In this document: one piece after another, positions 51,116 to 62,387 of the stretch
How positions within the stretch are numbered: position 1 is the first letter of the stretch
How the letters are laid out: every line of letters begins with the position of its first letter
Source: Ignelater luminosus
Lineage: Eukaryota; Arthropoda; Insecta; Coleoptera; Elateridae
NCBI GenBank assembly: GCA_011009095.1
Contig: VTPC01091250.1
Coordinates: forward strand, 85,011 to 149,010
DNA: 64,000 nt
Direction of reading: 5' to 3'
Translations under genes and position numbers: made by a program
The notes under the pieces: generated by a model
Databases searched by the model: none
What the model was told of the DNA's origin: nothing
Seen by the model: only the letters and a program-made list of their open reading frames with translations

Positions 51116-51414
51116 TACACTATCCCGTTTGAGGTGTTAATTGGGCTATTGCCACACTTTGTTGTGATATTTTGTGGCTACGTTTCGGAAATTCACTTTG
51201 TGTTCGCTCTGAGAAGGGTGGTTTGGTTTATTATTTTGCATTTCTAATTTGATTACTACGCTGGGTGCCTGAACCACTGAGCTGCTGGGGCGGTCTACTT
51301 ATGTAGTTTTATAAGTTCTATATAAGTTGCATTTCCGTAGCTGGATGCGCAGTAGGTTACTGTACATGTTGCACAGTAGGGGTTTCGGCCGTTTGTTGGT
51401 GGTTGCACCGTAGT

Positions 51415-51575
51415 CCTTCGCACAGTATTGGCATCCATATGGGTTCTATTTCTAAGCTAGCTGGGCTTATCGGTTCTTTGGCTAGCGCTATGAAGTGGTC
51501 TCTTTCAGTTTTGTACGAGTTCTGTACTCCTCTTTGGTCACTATTTGTGCATTATCCCATTGGATGCGAGGGTCT
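51415..51575 (-). pseudogene. Possible GIY-YIG-like fragment inside the hAT element
   Basis: The minus strand reads HPRIQWDNAQIVTKEEYRTR then, after a frameshift, HFIALAKEPISPASLEIEPI followed by WMPIL. The spacing of WDNAQI, E, YRTR and KLKE recalls the C-terminal endonuclease of Penelope-like elements. This is a weak resemblance from memory. It could also be part of the hAT protein. The surrounding 51250-51660 is less AT-rich than its flanks. Confidence 0.3.
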
Positions 51576-52223
51576 TCATCTCATACGTGTTTTTTATTCT
51601 CCTAACAAACAGATAGGTAGTTTTTGCTTAGTATTGATTCCGTGGGAATAGTTTTGTTAGTAAATTCTTCCCTGAGATTCTTGAAGTGAAGATTATCTAC
51701 TTTGTTTAGCGAAATGTTAGCACTCACCATCATTTTACACAATTCATTTGAAAATTCCGGCTTTATTTGTAGCTATCGATACTGATGTGCTCTCAAAGAT
51801 TAGACGTTGTCTCTCCTTGTTGACTGAACGGCGAAATTTTAGAAAGAGTTACAAAGATTTTCAATTTTGTGTTCTTAACAAAAATATTTTTTACGAAATA
51901 TAACTAAAATATAACCTTTTCGGGGAAAGTGCTTAAAATATGCCCTTACATGCCAAATATGACTTTATATGACCACTTAATATTGTATAGAAAAGCTTAA
52001 TTCGCACTAAAAATGTGTTCGGCATCAAAATAGACGTAAACAAAAATAAATGACATGTCATAAACATCCGAGCCCTAGTAATAACATAGAAAATCTCATC
52101 CCATTTTAAATGAAACTTTGACACCTTGTACCTTGGAAATGGTGCACTTTAGGTCCATTTATAGGAACTTTTTTTATTCATATAAGAAGTTTAAGCTGAT
52201 CCCAGATTTTGGCCCACCCTTAT

Positions 52224-54031
52224 AGTACTTATATTATTAACAGATTTCACAAAAGGACCAAAAGTTTTCAAATAAGATGAAAAAGACTCTTAAATAGTCA
52301 CAATTTGACACAATTTTAGAATGCCCTTTCAACCTATGGTGCCTTATAGACAAATGAGTTACAATAAATCTCGTCTTAAACCCAAAAGATTTTATTAATG
52401 AATTCTAATACCTTATAAAACAAATGGTTTATTTCAGAAGATGCTCATATCCAACTGTTAGGTATACTTTGACATGTATGATTATGCACGTCTCTGATAC
52501 AGATCTTGCCATTATATAGGTAATTCAGATACTGTTTATCTTCTGGTGTTTTGCAGTTTATCAATACATACATCATTAAGTTTTCCTTCTCTGGATCGCC
52601 TAAACATGTTATTAAAGCTTGAGTTTTTTTACTGCTATTTATACAGAGTGGTGATAGAGTTGAAAAAAGATTTCTTGTGTCTGAAACTGCCTTTTTGAAA
52701 AATAAAATAGATATGTTCAAGGATGTTTCAAAGAAACATTACTTGTGTCCACGAACAGATAAGAAAAGACTCCTGATTGGTTGATGTGATAATTGTTCAC
52801 AATATGCTCATGGACATGGGCATTATACAACAGTTATGAATTTTCTTGTTTGTTTCACCATTTTATAAATTTAGCTTCTGATCTTATTATAGTAATACCA
52901 TTATAGAATAGCAAGGGAGACTTCTGCCAGGGGGCTCAGAAGCACCTGCCTACATAGCTCCTGAAATAAAATTATAGTGGACCAATTTTAATTATATTTT
53001 ATTTCTTAATACAATTTATATATATTTATTTAGACTTGGCTTTGATATAGGCACATTCAATGCATGTAATAAACTGTCCACCAGAAAAATTATCTTCAAT
53101 ATTTTTTTGAACATATACCATACAGGTAAAGTTTTGCTTTTGTTTAATTCTATTTTTGCTGGAAATTTTTAGGACATCATCGTTATCTTTTTCTATGAAA
53201 ACTTACAGAGCTCCGCCCTTTGCAAGCACTAGTAATATAAAATTTAGCTTGTCATTATTTTACAGGACATCAGTTCAGTTTCTTTATGGTTCCTCAACAG
53301 TTGTGACAGCCCGTTTACTTTTGTTAACCTATTTATAAAGCATTAATTGTTTTATCCTTTTATTATCATCATAGACATTTCACCTTAACAAATCCAATCT
53401 CTCCTAAATGGAGTGATAACCAAGTGATTCATTTGCACTGAACAAAACTGAGTGGTAATGATTTGGATCACTACATTTACTGACTAGGTATTTTTATAAA
53501 AGTTGTTTTGGTATATTATCTTTTATATAAAGTTTCTTGATTAAGAATCATTACAAAAGTTAACATCAAATAGTATTTCATATGAAAAGTGCTTAATGAA
53601 CAAATGACAAAGATACTGTTTTGTTACCACAAATTCTAACAGTGCTTCTTAAGAAAGATGGCTGACCTAAGCCATTTAAGCCACATGTACTTTGAATACA
53701 GATATAAAGGTTATTTACCTTAATTGATTGCTGATTATTTCAAGGAAAACCTTACTTGCAGGCAATAATACGCAATATTTCTATTTCTTAAATTATTTCC
53801 TGATTCCTTGTAATTTTATTTTCTGTTAAAATGTATATTATAACATTTCTATCAAATGCATCTGCAATTTGAATAATTCATTATTCACTTTTTAGTTAAA
53901 TTTGTGTATATAGTGATGCCATCATAATAGAATTGTTCTCCATTTAGTTTTAAATGCACTTTGATTATGCACAAGAATACAAACTCGTTCATGCAAAATG
54001 ATTTAATTTTTTTTTGGTATTTTATTATTAG
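52224..54031 (+). other. Last mub intron before exon B; nothing recognised
   Basis: A 91-codon minus-strand ORF at 52720-52445 has no recognisable motif. No repeat pair is seen. The acceptor region before 54032 is T-rich. Confidence 0.5.
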
Positions 54032-54116
54032 GATATCAATGGAAACTGCAGGATTACCAATGCCAGGCTACCATTACATTGCTCCAAACCACATTGTGAA
54101 GGCTCCGATTCACTAA
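54032..54116 (+). CDS. mub: mub last exon B (short C-terminus)
   Basis: The acceptor TTTTATTATTAG is followed by 85 bases that complete AGG (Arg). They encode ISMETAGLPMPGYHYIAPNH and six more residues before TAA at 54114-54116. The block with PGYHY matches an alternative C-terminus I recognise from insect mub isoforms. Use of this exon replaces the long low-complexity tail with about 27 residues and gives 365 or 417 aa. It lies 6 kb beyond last exon A, on the far side of a nested hAT insertion. Confidence 0.82.
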
Positions 54117-57100
54117 CTATGCTTGCCATGGTATGGGGATATCTGTTACCAACCACAGATGCCCCTTACGTATGACATTTCAGGTAACATTAACCAACCA
54201 ATGGTATATTATGATCTGTGAAAATTCACAAAACATTTGACAATATTGTCATATTATGATGGATTATTACATACAAGATTGGTAATGGGAACAAGCCAAA
54301 GATTTGTTATTTTTAATTTTTTATATAAGCGTATTTATATATAATATTTAGATACCGTCATATTTACTGCGTTTACAATTAGTGCGATTGTAGAATTTTG
54401 CATTGGACTGTTAAAATTGCTTGATCGAATCTCTGAGTTAATATTTTTGAAAATATTAATTTTATAATATTTATTTTTTATTTATTAACAGTATTTTTAA
54501 TCAATTTTAAATTTTAAATTATTGTTGCATTGATCATGTAATCATTCATTTTATTTATTTTGTTTTAGAAGTTACTAGAATTCTTTTTTTTATTGTTGAA
54601 GAAATGTTATTGCTTTTGATTATTGTGTGAAGTGTTATCAGAGTGATCTGAGCAGTAACTTGTGATAAGGATTAACATGGTTTTTAATCAAACAGAAACA
54701 ACTTGCGACGTAAACTCTGTTTGCTTGTTTTCCTGTACAAATCTATGGAAACTAAATAAATAAGGTAACAGAGAAACATGCAGACAGTATATACAAATAT
54801 ATTACATTTTTAGAATTAAGATAGTAAAACCATGTAATCTTTATCCGTGACTGTATTTTGTGATCGTAGCTAGTGTTGTTAGTCGAATATGTTAAATACT
54901 ACAATATGTTTCGAATATTTTGTTAATAGTGTGGGCTGTGGATTAAGTATTTTTTAAGTAGTTCGACTATCTTCCAAATTTATTTTTTGTGCCAAAATAT
55001 ATACTTCTAATCATTATGTGACCAAATGCTCACTTCACTCATTAAAAAATCCCCTTATATATTTCACAGAATGCTTTTTATTGGTATTAAACCAAAAAAA
55101 AAATAAGAAACAAAAAACAGCATGTATTTGCGGTTTTACTGTAGCATACTGTGATCACATTATTATAATAACGTTGCATTACAGCAACGCTAATTTAGAA
55201 TAAGGTTTTTCATTTATTAGGGCATGGCCAATATTAAAAACAAATTACTACTGGAAATTCTCGTGTACAAATATATTAAATGAATAAAGACAGTAATGTA
55301 TAATAAGCATTGCTAAAGAAAAATTAAATTTTTAATTTTGTACATGAATCTGCCCCACTCTGGTTTTTTAAGCTAGTCTGACATTTGCTTTAAACTTTGA
55401 GTATTATCGATTATGATTGTTTTTAATATATTGAATATTATATTTATACATTTTTTAAAATGTTGCCAAATTTGTGGCTAAAATTTACATTTTATCATAA
55501 ATTATAGTGCTCATAATTGACAAATAGTTTTATAGACAGTACACTAAAATGAAAAATGCACTCCAGTAAAAATAGTTTGATAATATATTGATTGATATTA
55601 TTTTATCAAAAAGAAATAATGTAACGTTTATGAAACTAGTTTGTTTATAAAACATTTATTTTTAATTTTCAATTTTAGCACTGGCTTGTTACATAGGACG
55701 TAGTGATAAAAATATTCTAGTCTTGTTCTTTACTAACATTTTTAATGTTCACAGTTATTGGTGTCGTTTATTATTCAATCTAAACGTTTGACTATAAATA
55801 GGGACAATCTATTGTTATCCCTTTGTGTTATGAGTGTTTTTATGGAATAGCATTTTAAAGCAGTGCCAAATTTTGGATAAAATGGTTTTAAATTAAAATT
55901 CAACAATGTACAAAATTTTAAAACATGATTATAGTATATTATTATATTATTTATAATTTTTTAAGAGATATACTTGTAAGTTCATGTTAAGTAATTAAAG
56001 ATGACCGTAATGGTCATAAATTAGAGTTAGTTTTTAGAAGGTGACACTAGCATCAGTTGCAAGCTTTATCAGGTAGTGTTGCAATACTCAATCATAACGA
56101 GAGGGTAATTATTGTGTGTTGGCTTGCCCTGACTCGTCTAGTTCGAGTAGTGAGTTAGCAGGGGCCTTAATGTCAAGCTAATCTCATAGTTGTCGTGTTG
56201 TGCAGGCAATCAATTGTTAGCTTCATGTGTATTGTAGTGCTTTTAAGAAGCACTTCAATTATGCATTTGATAGTATACCAAAAATAAAAACTATGCTAAT
56301 AAGGAATATTTACAATTTTTCACTTAGTCTCTTGTGTAAGAGACATTGAGAGTAATGCCACATCTGGCAACCATCAAAAATACCATTTGACGGCTGATTT
56401 AGAAGCCTTAAGTTTTTTCAATCCTGTCAACTTGCAATCAGCTAAAGAAAAGCATCATTTATAAGCCTTTATTGAAACAGGGTCTTTATTATAATATATA
56501 AGAGATTGTGTATTTAGTACTGTAAAGAGAATTTCAAATAATATGTCTTTCAGACGTCAAACATCAGTATTGTTTCTTGTGAAAATATAGTGGTATTCTA
56601 AAATGTCGAGATTTATCTGATATTAATTGCACAGTTGCAAAGTTCTATTTTTTAAGTAGATATTGAGGCACTTTAAGATACTTAAATAATATTTACCTAC
56701 TTATTCATTTCACTTGGACCAGGAGACTTGCAGATTAGTCTACCGCGAACTCATCAAAGTGTTCACTAACTCAGGGTTTCCACTTATTATAGTGCAGAAA
56801 TTTTGGTGATTGATGAAATTAAATTTAAAACTTTTAGAAACTTTCTTTTCATAATTACATTGTGAATGACATTTCAAAGAAGCGTTTCTGCTTTTGAATT
56901 TAGAAGTATTCATAGTGCCTCTTAATATCTGCTTGCTTTATTCTAAAATTTGAGCAATTTTTGGTTAGCAAATTTATTTAGCTAATGTTAAATTGATTTT
57001 TAATAAATGAAAATCTATTCAAATTATGCGAATGCAACATACAAAACTTCGTTGAAAAGCTCAAAATGTTATAAATAGCTAAGAGCTTTTAACAAATTAA

Positions 57101-57700
57101 AAATTTATATTGGCAACATATTTCAGGGTAAATTTTTAACTTTGCTATGGTACGTAGATTATGTTTATATATACGATAAGAATATTGTAAAATGCAATTA
57201 GTTAGGTTTATATAAATATATGTGTACTGCTAAAAATTAGAGCTTTTTGCTTATGGAACACAACACGACTGTCCCAGTGGCATTAGCACTAGCTGCACGC
57301 TGTTACTCATACTTTTTTAAAAACTTACCATATCGTTAACATATCCTCTTTATCTTACTTAGTATAATTATGTCAATATGTTGACTTGCACCTTAACTAT
57401 TTTATATTTTTATTTGTTATTGCAATTTGCTCAATCTTATGGCATATCTGTTATATCTCCATATCAAGTTAGAATGAGTAACAGCAAGTATTTATATTTA
57501 TTATAATGTTTTGTGTATTATACTGTTTTCGTGTGTAGTATTAACATTATGGCAATAAAATGTTATTATACAGATGTACGATGCATAAAAGACAATTTTA
57601 GATATTGCACATGTCTATTGTTCTTTCCATAATCAAGATGTTTAAAATATACATATTTAGATAAAATGTTTTACGTTGGTTTTGTTTAATAAAGTGTGAT
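54117..57700 (+). other. mub: Probable long 3' UTR of mub last exon B
   Basis: About 3.6 kb of AT-rich sequence follows the last exon, without a supported ORF. It contains no recognisable transposon, in contrast to all neighbouring intervals; that fits a transcribed, constrained region. Two AATAAA signals near the end, at 57554-57559 and 57688-57693, are followed by T/GT-rich sequence. The extent is inferred. Confidence 0.4.
57554..57693 (+). promoter_or_regulatory. Candidate mub poly(A) signals
   Basis: AATAAA occurs at 57554-57559 and again at 57688-57693. GTGTGATT follows directly after the second. They are the last such signals before the LINE and MITE-rich region. Other AATAAA copies exist further upstream in the UTR, so alternative ends are possible. 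Confidence 0.4.
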
Positions 57701-58229
57701 TAAAAAACATCATGTTTTTATTTAATAAAGAACTAAGTTAGGTCCTATTAACCTTTAAAACTCCCATATATGTAAACAAAGTTTTGACAGTAGATTGGTG
57801 AATGATCTTGAGGGAAAAAAGTGAAAAATGAACAAATAACATTAAACTTAGCTAGTACAAGACTGTCACATGAAGTTTCTTGATTTTTCTATTTAAAATG
57901 TCAAATCCGTGGCATAAGTACACCTCTGCAACCTCTATGATAGCAGGGGATCTAAAGAAATGCAATTTGTTTTGTTAATTACAAATTGGGTCTTAATGTA
58001 TTGTTGTTGAGGGGGGGGGGGGTATTTTTACATTATGCTACTGATAATGATTTTGATGTATTATCTTTAAGTTACCATAAAAACTTTGAAGACACATTAG
58101 AGATATGAAGCCTGAATGTCAGTTCATTAATTCATTCATTATTTGCAATCAATCATTTTCTCTGCCAAAAGCTAAATAGATTTCTTTCCATTAAGTATAT
58201 CACATTTTGCCAAAATGTTAACCAGTTGT
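57701..58229. other. Intergenic; one long G run
   Basis: No gene is seen. A run of 12 G occupies 58011-58022. Confidence 0.5.
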
Positions 58230-58560
58230 GGTTAATAAATAGTATTTCAAATAGGTATTACTTTATTAGGTTAAATTTGAAAATTATCAGCATAAAAATG
58301 TGAATTACAAGAACACAATATGTAATTTGGAAATTCTGGAATATATCGAGTAAATAATAAAGATCCCAAGACAGATCCTTGAGGGACACCCATCTTTATT
58401 TAATAATTATTGTTTAAGTAACTTAAAAGCCATCTATAACAAACCATGATAATATATTATATGAAAGCTGAAAAAATGAACTCAGTTATGTCAAAACATA
58501 CTAAGATTACCACTTGAAAAATGAAGGGCATGTTACTACTTGGAAACAACAGCTGAATAA
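58230..58560 (-). pseudogene. LINE reverse-transcriptase relic
   Basis: On the minus strand, YRWLLSYLNN, then KMGVPQGSVLGSLLFTRYI, then SHFYADNFQI are RT blocks of Jockey/CR1-type LINEs. The catalytic box is YADN rather than YADD and the flanking sequence is full of stops. Upstream (58560-58970) there is only vague residue similarity. The ORF at 58969-58766 is not part of the recognisable protein. Confidence 0.65.
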
Positions 58561-59764
58561 GAAGGAAAATGTAACTTAGCCATTCTATTCTAAATAGTAT
58601 CAATTTATGCAAAAAATAAAGTTCTTTCTATTTTTTCAAATATCTAAGATACAGCTTTCCAAAGAAATTTTGAAAAGCGGAAGCACATATCAAAAGTTTG
58701 ATTGCACCAATGAACTCTGCAGGAAAGAGTGCATTAGGAAATGAGAACTCTTTTACCTCATACTTCTAAGATGGCAGATTAGACAGGTATTTCAAAGTGA
58801 TCTGTAATACGAATTTGTTTTCTGAGAATACTGCAGAAAATATTATAAAGAAAAAGACAAGAATAGACAACACATCCAAGAAGAATACTTTGATACCACT
58901 TCTAGCAATACAGAACTTTATTTTAATAACTGCAAAGACTAAACAACTATTGTGGTTGCCAGTTAACAAAATATGAAGAAGACATTGCTTTAATGTGAGA
59001 ACTCGGAGGTGTATATCTAGGACATACTGTACTCACTCTGCCAGTAGAGAAAGAATAGTGCAATACATGCAAAATCATAATGTAGCATTATCGGAACTTT
59101 CAGTTATTGGATGTAACAGTATAGTTAGTTATAAAATGCCTGTAATTCCACTTGAAGTGTAAATGACACCCCATAAATAACTCCATCAACCTCGAAGTTT
59201 ACTTGTCATTGGCCTTCATTGCATACTTTTATATTTTAAGTAAAATACCTATTCCTAATTACATAAAAAAGACATTTGACTAGAATGGCTTATTGTTATT
59301 AAAATATATCTTTATATAACAAATATTACAAATTGATCGATACAAACATACATGTGTTAACAAAATTTGTAAATAATGAATCAAGTAAATGTGCATAAAC
59401 TTGAAAAAATAAAACAATCATCTTATACAGAGGTTCTCAAATTTTATAATAATAAATTATCCTGATAAAACTCTCTGGTATAATTTAAAATTTCACAAAC
59501 TACTTTTGCTTCATTTTATAACAACATAATTTTGATGGTGCACACTATAAATATGTTTTTCTATGCCTTTGTCGAAAGTAGATTTTTGATATAGTTTTCA
59601 TTGTCAAAAGAGGCCTTTTTAAGTACTAGTGCCCAAAAGTAATATTTCTGCACATTAGTGCTCAGAAATATTTTTTCTGGGCAATTTGGTTTCTACTTAT
59701 AGTAGCATGTAGGCCACTGGGCTGGGCTCGTTTTTAAATTATTGTACTACAAAAATGCGGCTAT
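58561..59764. other. Intergenic; a lone hAT-like terminus
   Basis: CAGAGGTTCTCAAATTTTAT at 59428 resembles the CAGTGGTTCTC end at 2340. No partner end was found. No gene is seen. Confidence 0.45.
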
Positions 59765-59981
59765 ATACAGCTTTTTGCATAAATAATGTCGTAGTACATT
59801 CTCTTAATGGATGAATTGATCAAATACACAAAATCTGATGTAGCGTTAATTACATAAAATTTGTTCCCTAAGAGCCCATAAGACGACTTTGGATAATTAA
59901 TATGAAATTAGATTTCGTATATTTAGTTAATTACTTCATTAAAGAAATGATTTGCGACATTATTTATGCAAAAAGCTGTAC
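59765..59981. mobile_element. MITE, family A copy 3
   Basis: The ends are TACAGCTTTTTGCATAAATA and, inverted, TACAGCTTTTTGCATAAATA, followed by ATGTCG on both sides. This is the best-preserved of three family members, about 217 bp, without ORF. The interior has TTAGTTAATTACTTCATTAA near the right end, as in copy 2. Confidence 0.8.
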
Positions 59982-60610
59982 ATAAGTTCTCAAATACAGT
60001 ACTCAGTTATTCCAACTCGGAAACTATATGACTTGTTCATGCAATTTAAGGTAGTTCAATTCCTTTGGCCTTCTACTATTATTTAAAAGGATAAAAAGAA
60101 GTTAAGAATCGCCCCGTGTAATGTAAATAAAATGTAAAATTTACTAACAAAATATTTATGGTGTAACAGCAGATAAAGAAAACCAACCATCATCGCCAGA
60201 AATATAATGATGTAACGGGTAAAGCTTAGCTTACTCACCACATCTCACTACTTATATGTAGAAGATTCTTACAGTTCGTATCACAGGATAGTGTTACCAA
60301 CAATTAATTCACCTCTCTTTTACTAACTTTTCCTCGTTTGCAGCCAACTACAGTGCATTTTTTTTTATTATAGAATTCAGAGTAGGCCATGACTTACAGT
60401 CCCAGTAAACACAAACTCATATCATTTATGTGTCAATTACGTAAACTCGGAGATATATATGTTAAATGTAATATTGTAATTATAGCAGTGTTACATTTCT
60501 GCTATGTAAAAATGTCAGCAACGAAAGAAGATGTTTCTCATATTACCATCATGTAACATAATTATATTTGAGACTTATAAGTGGGATGTAACCGCCATAT
60601 TACAAATATA
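59982..60610. other. Intergenic; solitary MITE end
   Basis: 60349-60400 carries TACAGTGCATTTTTTTTTAT then GAATTCAGAGTAGGCCATGA, one end of MITE family B, with no opposite end nearby. A 46-base stretch at 60169-60214 between AACAG and GTAACG could be an exon of the gene to the right, but this is only a guess. Confidence 0.5.
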
Positions 60611-61915
60611 AAGGGTTTTCCAATAAGAGGTGTTATTTTGATATTCAAAGAAAAGTGCCATTTTTTAATATAAATGATCGGATGTTTATTTCATTATAAA
60701 GAGGAAGGTATGCCGTTAATAGTGGAAAATAACATCAGGCAAATGACCACCACGACCACGCTTACAGGACAATATCCTTTTCATGAAATTTTCCATAACC
60801 AAATCGCAAAGTGGCTGCCCTATGTCCTCGATAGCCTCACGAATTCCATCTTTGAGGTCTTGAATCGACGCTGGGCTGTTGGCGTAGACCTTCTCTTTCA
60901 CGTGGCCCCAAAGAAAGAAGTCGCAAGGTGTTAAATCACAAGATCTCGGTGGCCAATTGTGATCACCTCTTCGAGAGATAACACGGTCCGGAAACTCTTT
61001 CCGTAAAAGATCAATGGTTTCGTTGCTTGTGTGGCACGTAGCGCCGTCTTGTTGAAAGTAAACGTTGTCCAGATCAATACCATCCAATTCCGGCCATAAA
61101 AAATCGTTAATCATCTCTCGATAGCGCAATCCAGTCACCGTAACTGTTGCTCCAGCCTCATTTTCGAAAAAGTAAGGTCCAATGACTCCGCCGGACCATA
61201 AACCGCACCAAACAGTCACACGTTGAGGATAGAGAGACTTTTCAACAATAACTCTTGGATTTTCTGAGCCCCAGATCCGACAATTTTGCTTGTTGACGAA
61301 GCCACCGAGGTGGAAATGGGCCTCATCACTCAAGATGATTTTTCGATGGAATTCTGGATCATTTTCATGCATTTCAACGACCCAATCAGCAAAGACACGA
61401 CGTTGTTGATGATCGGCCGGCTCGAGTTCTTGTGTTAACTGGACGTTATAAGCCTTAAGACCCAAATCTTTATGCAAAATACGGTGTAATGACGTTTGTG
61501 GAATGGCTAATTCCAAAGAACGACGAGGAATGGACAAACCTGGGTTTTCTTTAACACTTTCGGCTACAACAGCAATATTCTCGGCTGTTCTTGAGCGACG
61601 TGCACGGGTTTTATTCTTCACATCACTAACTTGTCCCAAGAGCTCGAATGTTTTCACCAATTTCTGTATTGCGGTCCGACAAGGTGCTTCACGGTGACCC
61701 AAAAATGTTCGAGTTTTACGAACCGTCTCTGCCAAATTTTCACCATTTTTATAGTGAATTTTAATAATTTCAATGCGTTGTTGAAGCGTGTATCGTTCCA
61801 TATTTATTAATGGCGTAGTTTCTACTTGTCAAATGTCAAAAAATGATAGCTTCAAAAGTGACATCTACCGAAATAGCGGGCTATTCAAAATAACACCTCT
61901 TATTGGAAAACCCTT
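60611..61915 (-). mobile_element. Intact-looking DD41D mariner-group transposon
   Basis: The 1305-bp element has perfect 31-base inverted ends (AAGGGTTTTCCAATAAGAGG then TGTTATTTTGA). TA target sites lie at 60609-60610 and 61916-61917. The interior is one full-length transposase gene on the minus strand, with about 75 bases between its stop and the left inverted end. The coding part is much richer in GC than the host DNA, consistent with recent arrival. No lesion is visible. It lies between mub and the unidentified exon at 62864. Confidence 0.93.
60716..61801 (-). CDS. DD41D mariner-group transposase, apparently complete
   Basis: This is a 361-aa protein. Residues 1-55 (MERYTLQQRIEIIKIHY and AIQKLVKTFE) are the first helix-turn-helix. 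Residues 74-112 (NIAVVAESVKENPGLS, RRSLELAIPQTSLHRILHK) form the second, with an Arg-rich linker between them. The catalytic residues are Asp159 in LSDEAHFH, Asp252 in FQQDGATCHTS and Asp294 in LTPCDFFLWGH. Exactly 41 residues separate the last two, hence DD41D. The protein would bind the inverted ends and cut and paste the element at TA. Length fits the family (about 350 aa). The start is the first ATG of the frame, 84 bases inside the right inverted end. Confidence 0.92.
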   Translation of the reverse strand: MERYTLQQRIEIIKIHYKNGENLAETVRKTRTFLGHREAPCRTAIQKLVKTFELLGQVSDVKNKTRARRSRTAENIAVVAESVKENPGLSIPRRSLELAIPQTSLHRILHKDLGLKAYNVQLTQELEPADHQQRRVFADWVVEMHENDPEFHRKIILSDEAHFHLGGFVNKQNCRIWGSENPRVIVEKSLYPQRVTVWCGLWSGGVIGPYFFENEAGATVTVTGLRYREMINDFLWPELDGIDLDNVYFQQDGATCHTSNETIDLLRKEFPDRVISRRGDHNWPPRSCDLTPCDFFLWGHVKEKVYANSPASIQDLKDGIREAIEDIGQPLCDLVMENFMKRILSCKRGRGGHLPDVIFHY

Positions 61916-61917
61916 TA

Positions 61918-62234
61918 TATTAATTTTAATATTGAAATACGATATGACATATTTAAACCCTTTGAATATCATAATATCATCTTGAGATGTATTCGTATAA
62001 ACACATTAAACTATTAATTAATTAACGTCAATTAAAATTTTCCATTTCATCCAAGGTTATAGTTACGGACTTCTAATTTCTTTATTTACGAATCAATTTT
62101 AATAAGATTTGGAATATACATTATACTTAGTTAATAAATGCAATTCTTGAAATATTAAACGCATCCAGTCCCACCGGAAACGACATCAACTTCATTATTT
62201 TAAATGGGACATCCTGTATAGTTTTACATATTTT
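61918..62234. other. No gene seen
   Basis: AT-rich DNA between the DD41D element and the hairpin. GGGACATCCTGTATAG at about 62206 is another CAGGATGTCC-type end without an identified partner. Confidence 0.5.
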
Positions 62235-62387
62235 CTCTGCGTTCGGTAAAGTACCTCTGATAGCTATTTTTTGCTCGGCATCATCTCTTGTTCTTGTTGC
62301 TCAAATCTGGATTATTGTTTGAGTAACAAGAACAAGAGACAACCACGAGCAAAATAACTGTCAGAGGTACCTTACCGAACGCAGGGT
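62235..62387. repeat. 153-bp near-perfect hairpin
   Basis: CTCTGCGTTCGGTAAAGTAC at the left is matched, inverted, by CCCTGCGTTCGGTAAGGTAC from the right. The arms continue through TCTCTTGTTCTTGTT and CTCAAA. The loop is about 10 bases. It may be a MITE, although no target duplication is evident. It also has the shape of a small-RNA hairpin precursor. Confidence 0.8.

Larger units (their letters stand above)
50072..52077 (-). mobile_element. hAT transposon, decayed, with perfect 8-bp target duplication
   Basis: The 2006-bp element has ends TAGGGCTTGGATGTTTA and, inverted, TAGGGCTCGGATGTTTA (one mismatch in 17). GTAATAAC is present on both sides (50064-50071 and 52078-52085). Perfect 8-bp duplications are the hAT signature. 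The interior carries a broken transposase on the minus strand. It is nested in an older inverted-repeat element, so the insertion order can be read. Confidence 0.92.
49681..52223. mobile_element. Older foldback element split by a hAT insertion
   Basis: The left end GGGTGGTCCTGAAATAG with AGATTGGCTTGAACT and AAAGTTCCTATAAA is matched, inverted, by GGGTGGGCC, GATCAGCTTAAACT and AAAGTTCCTATAAA at the right (52086-52223). The match is imperfect over about 130 bases. Without the hAT element at 50072-52077 and its duplication, this would be a MITE of about 530 bp. There is no coding capacity of its own. Confidence 0.65.

Noticed and set aside
52445..52720. 91-codon minus-strand ORF
   Set aside because: No recognisable motif and no supporting signals; could be a relic but not supportable.
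58766..58969. 67-codon minus-strand ORF next to the LINE relic
   Set aside because: Hydrophobic by composition; not in the frame of the RT blocks.
59428..59720. hAT element beginning CAGAGGTTCTC
   Set aside because: CCACTG at 59713 could be an end, but the inverted match is only a few bases and no 8-bp duplication is seen.
60674..60934. 86-codon plus-strand ORF
   Set aside because: Antisense shadow of the DD41D transposase.
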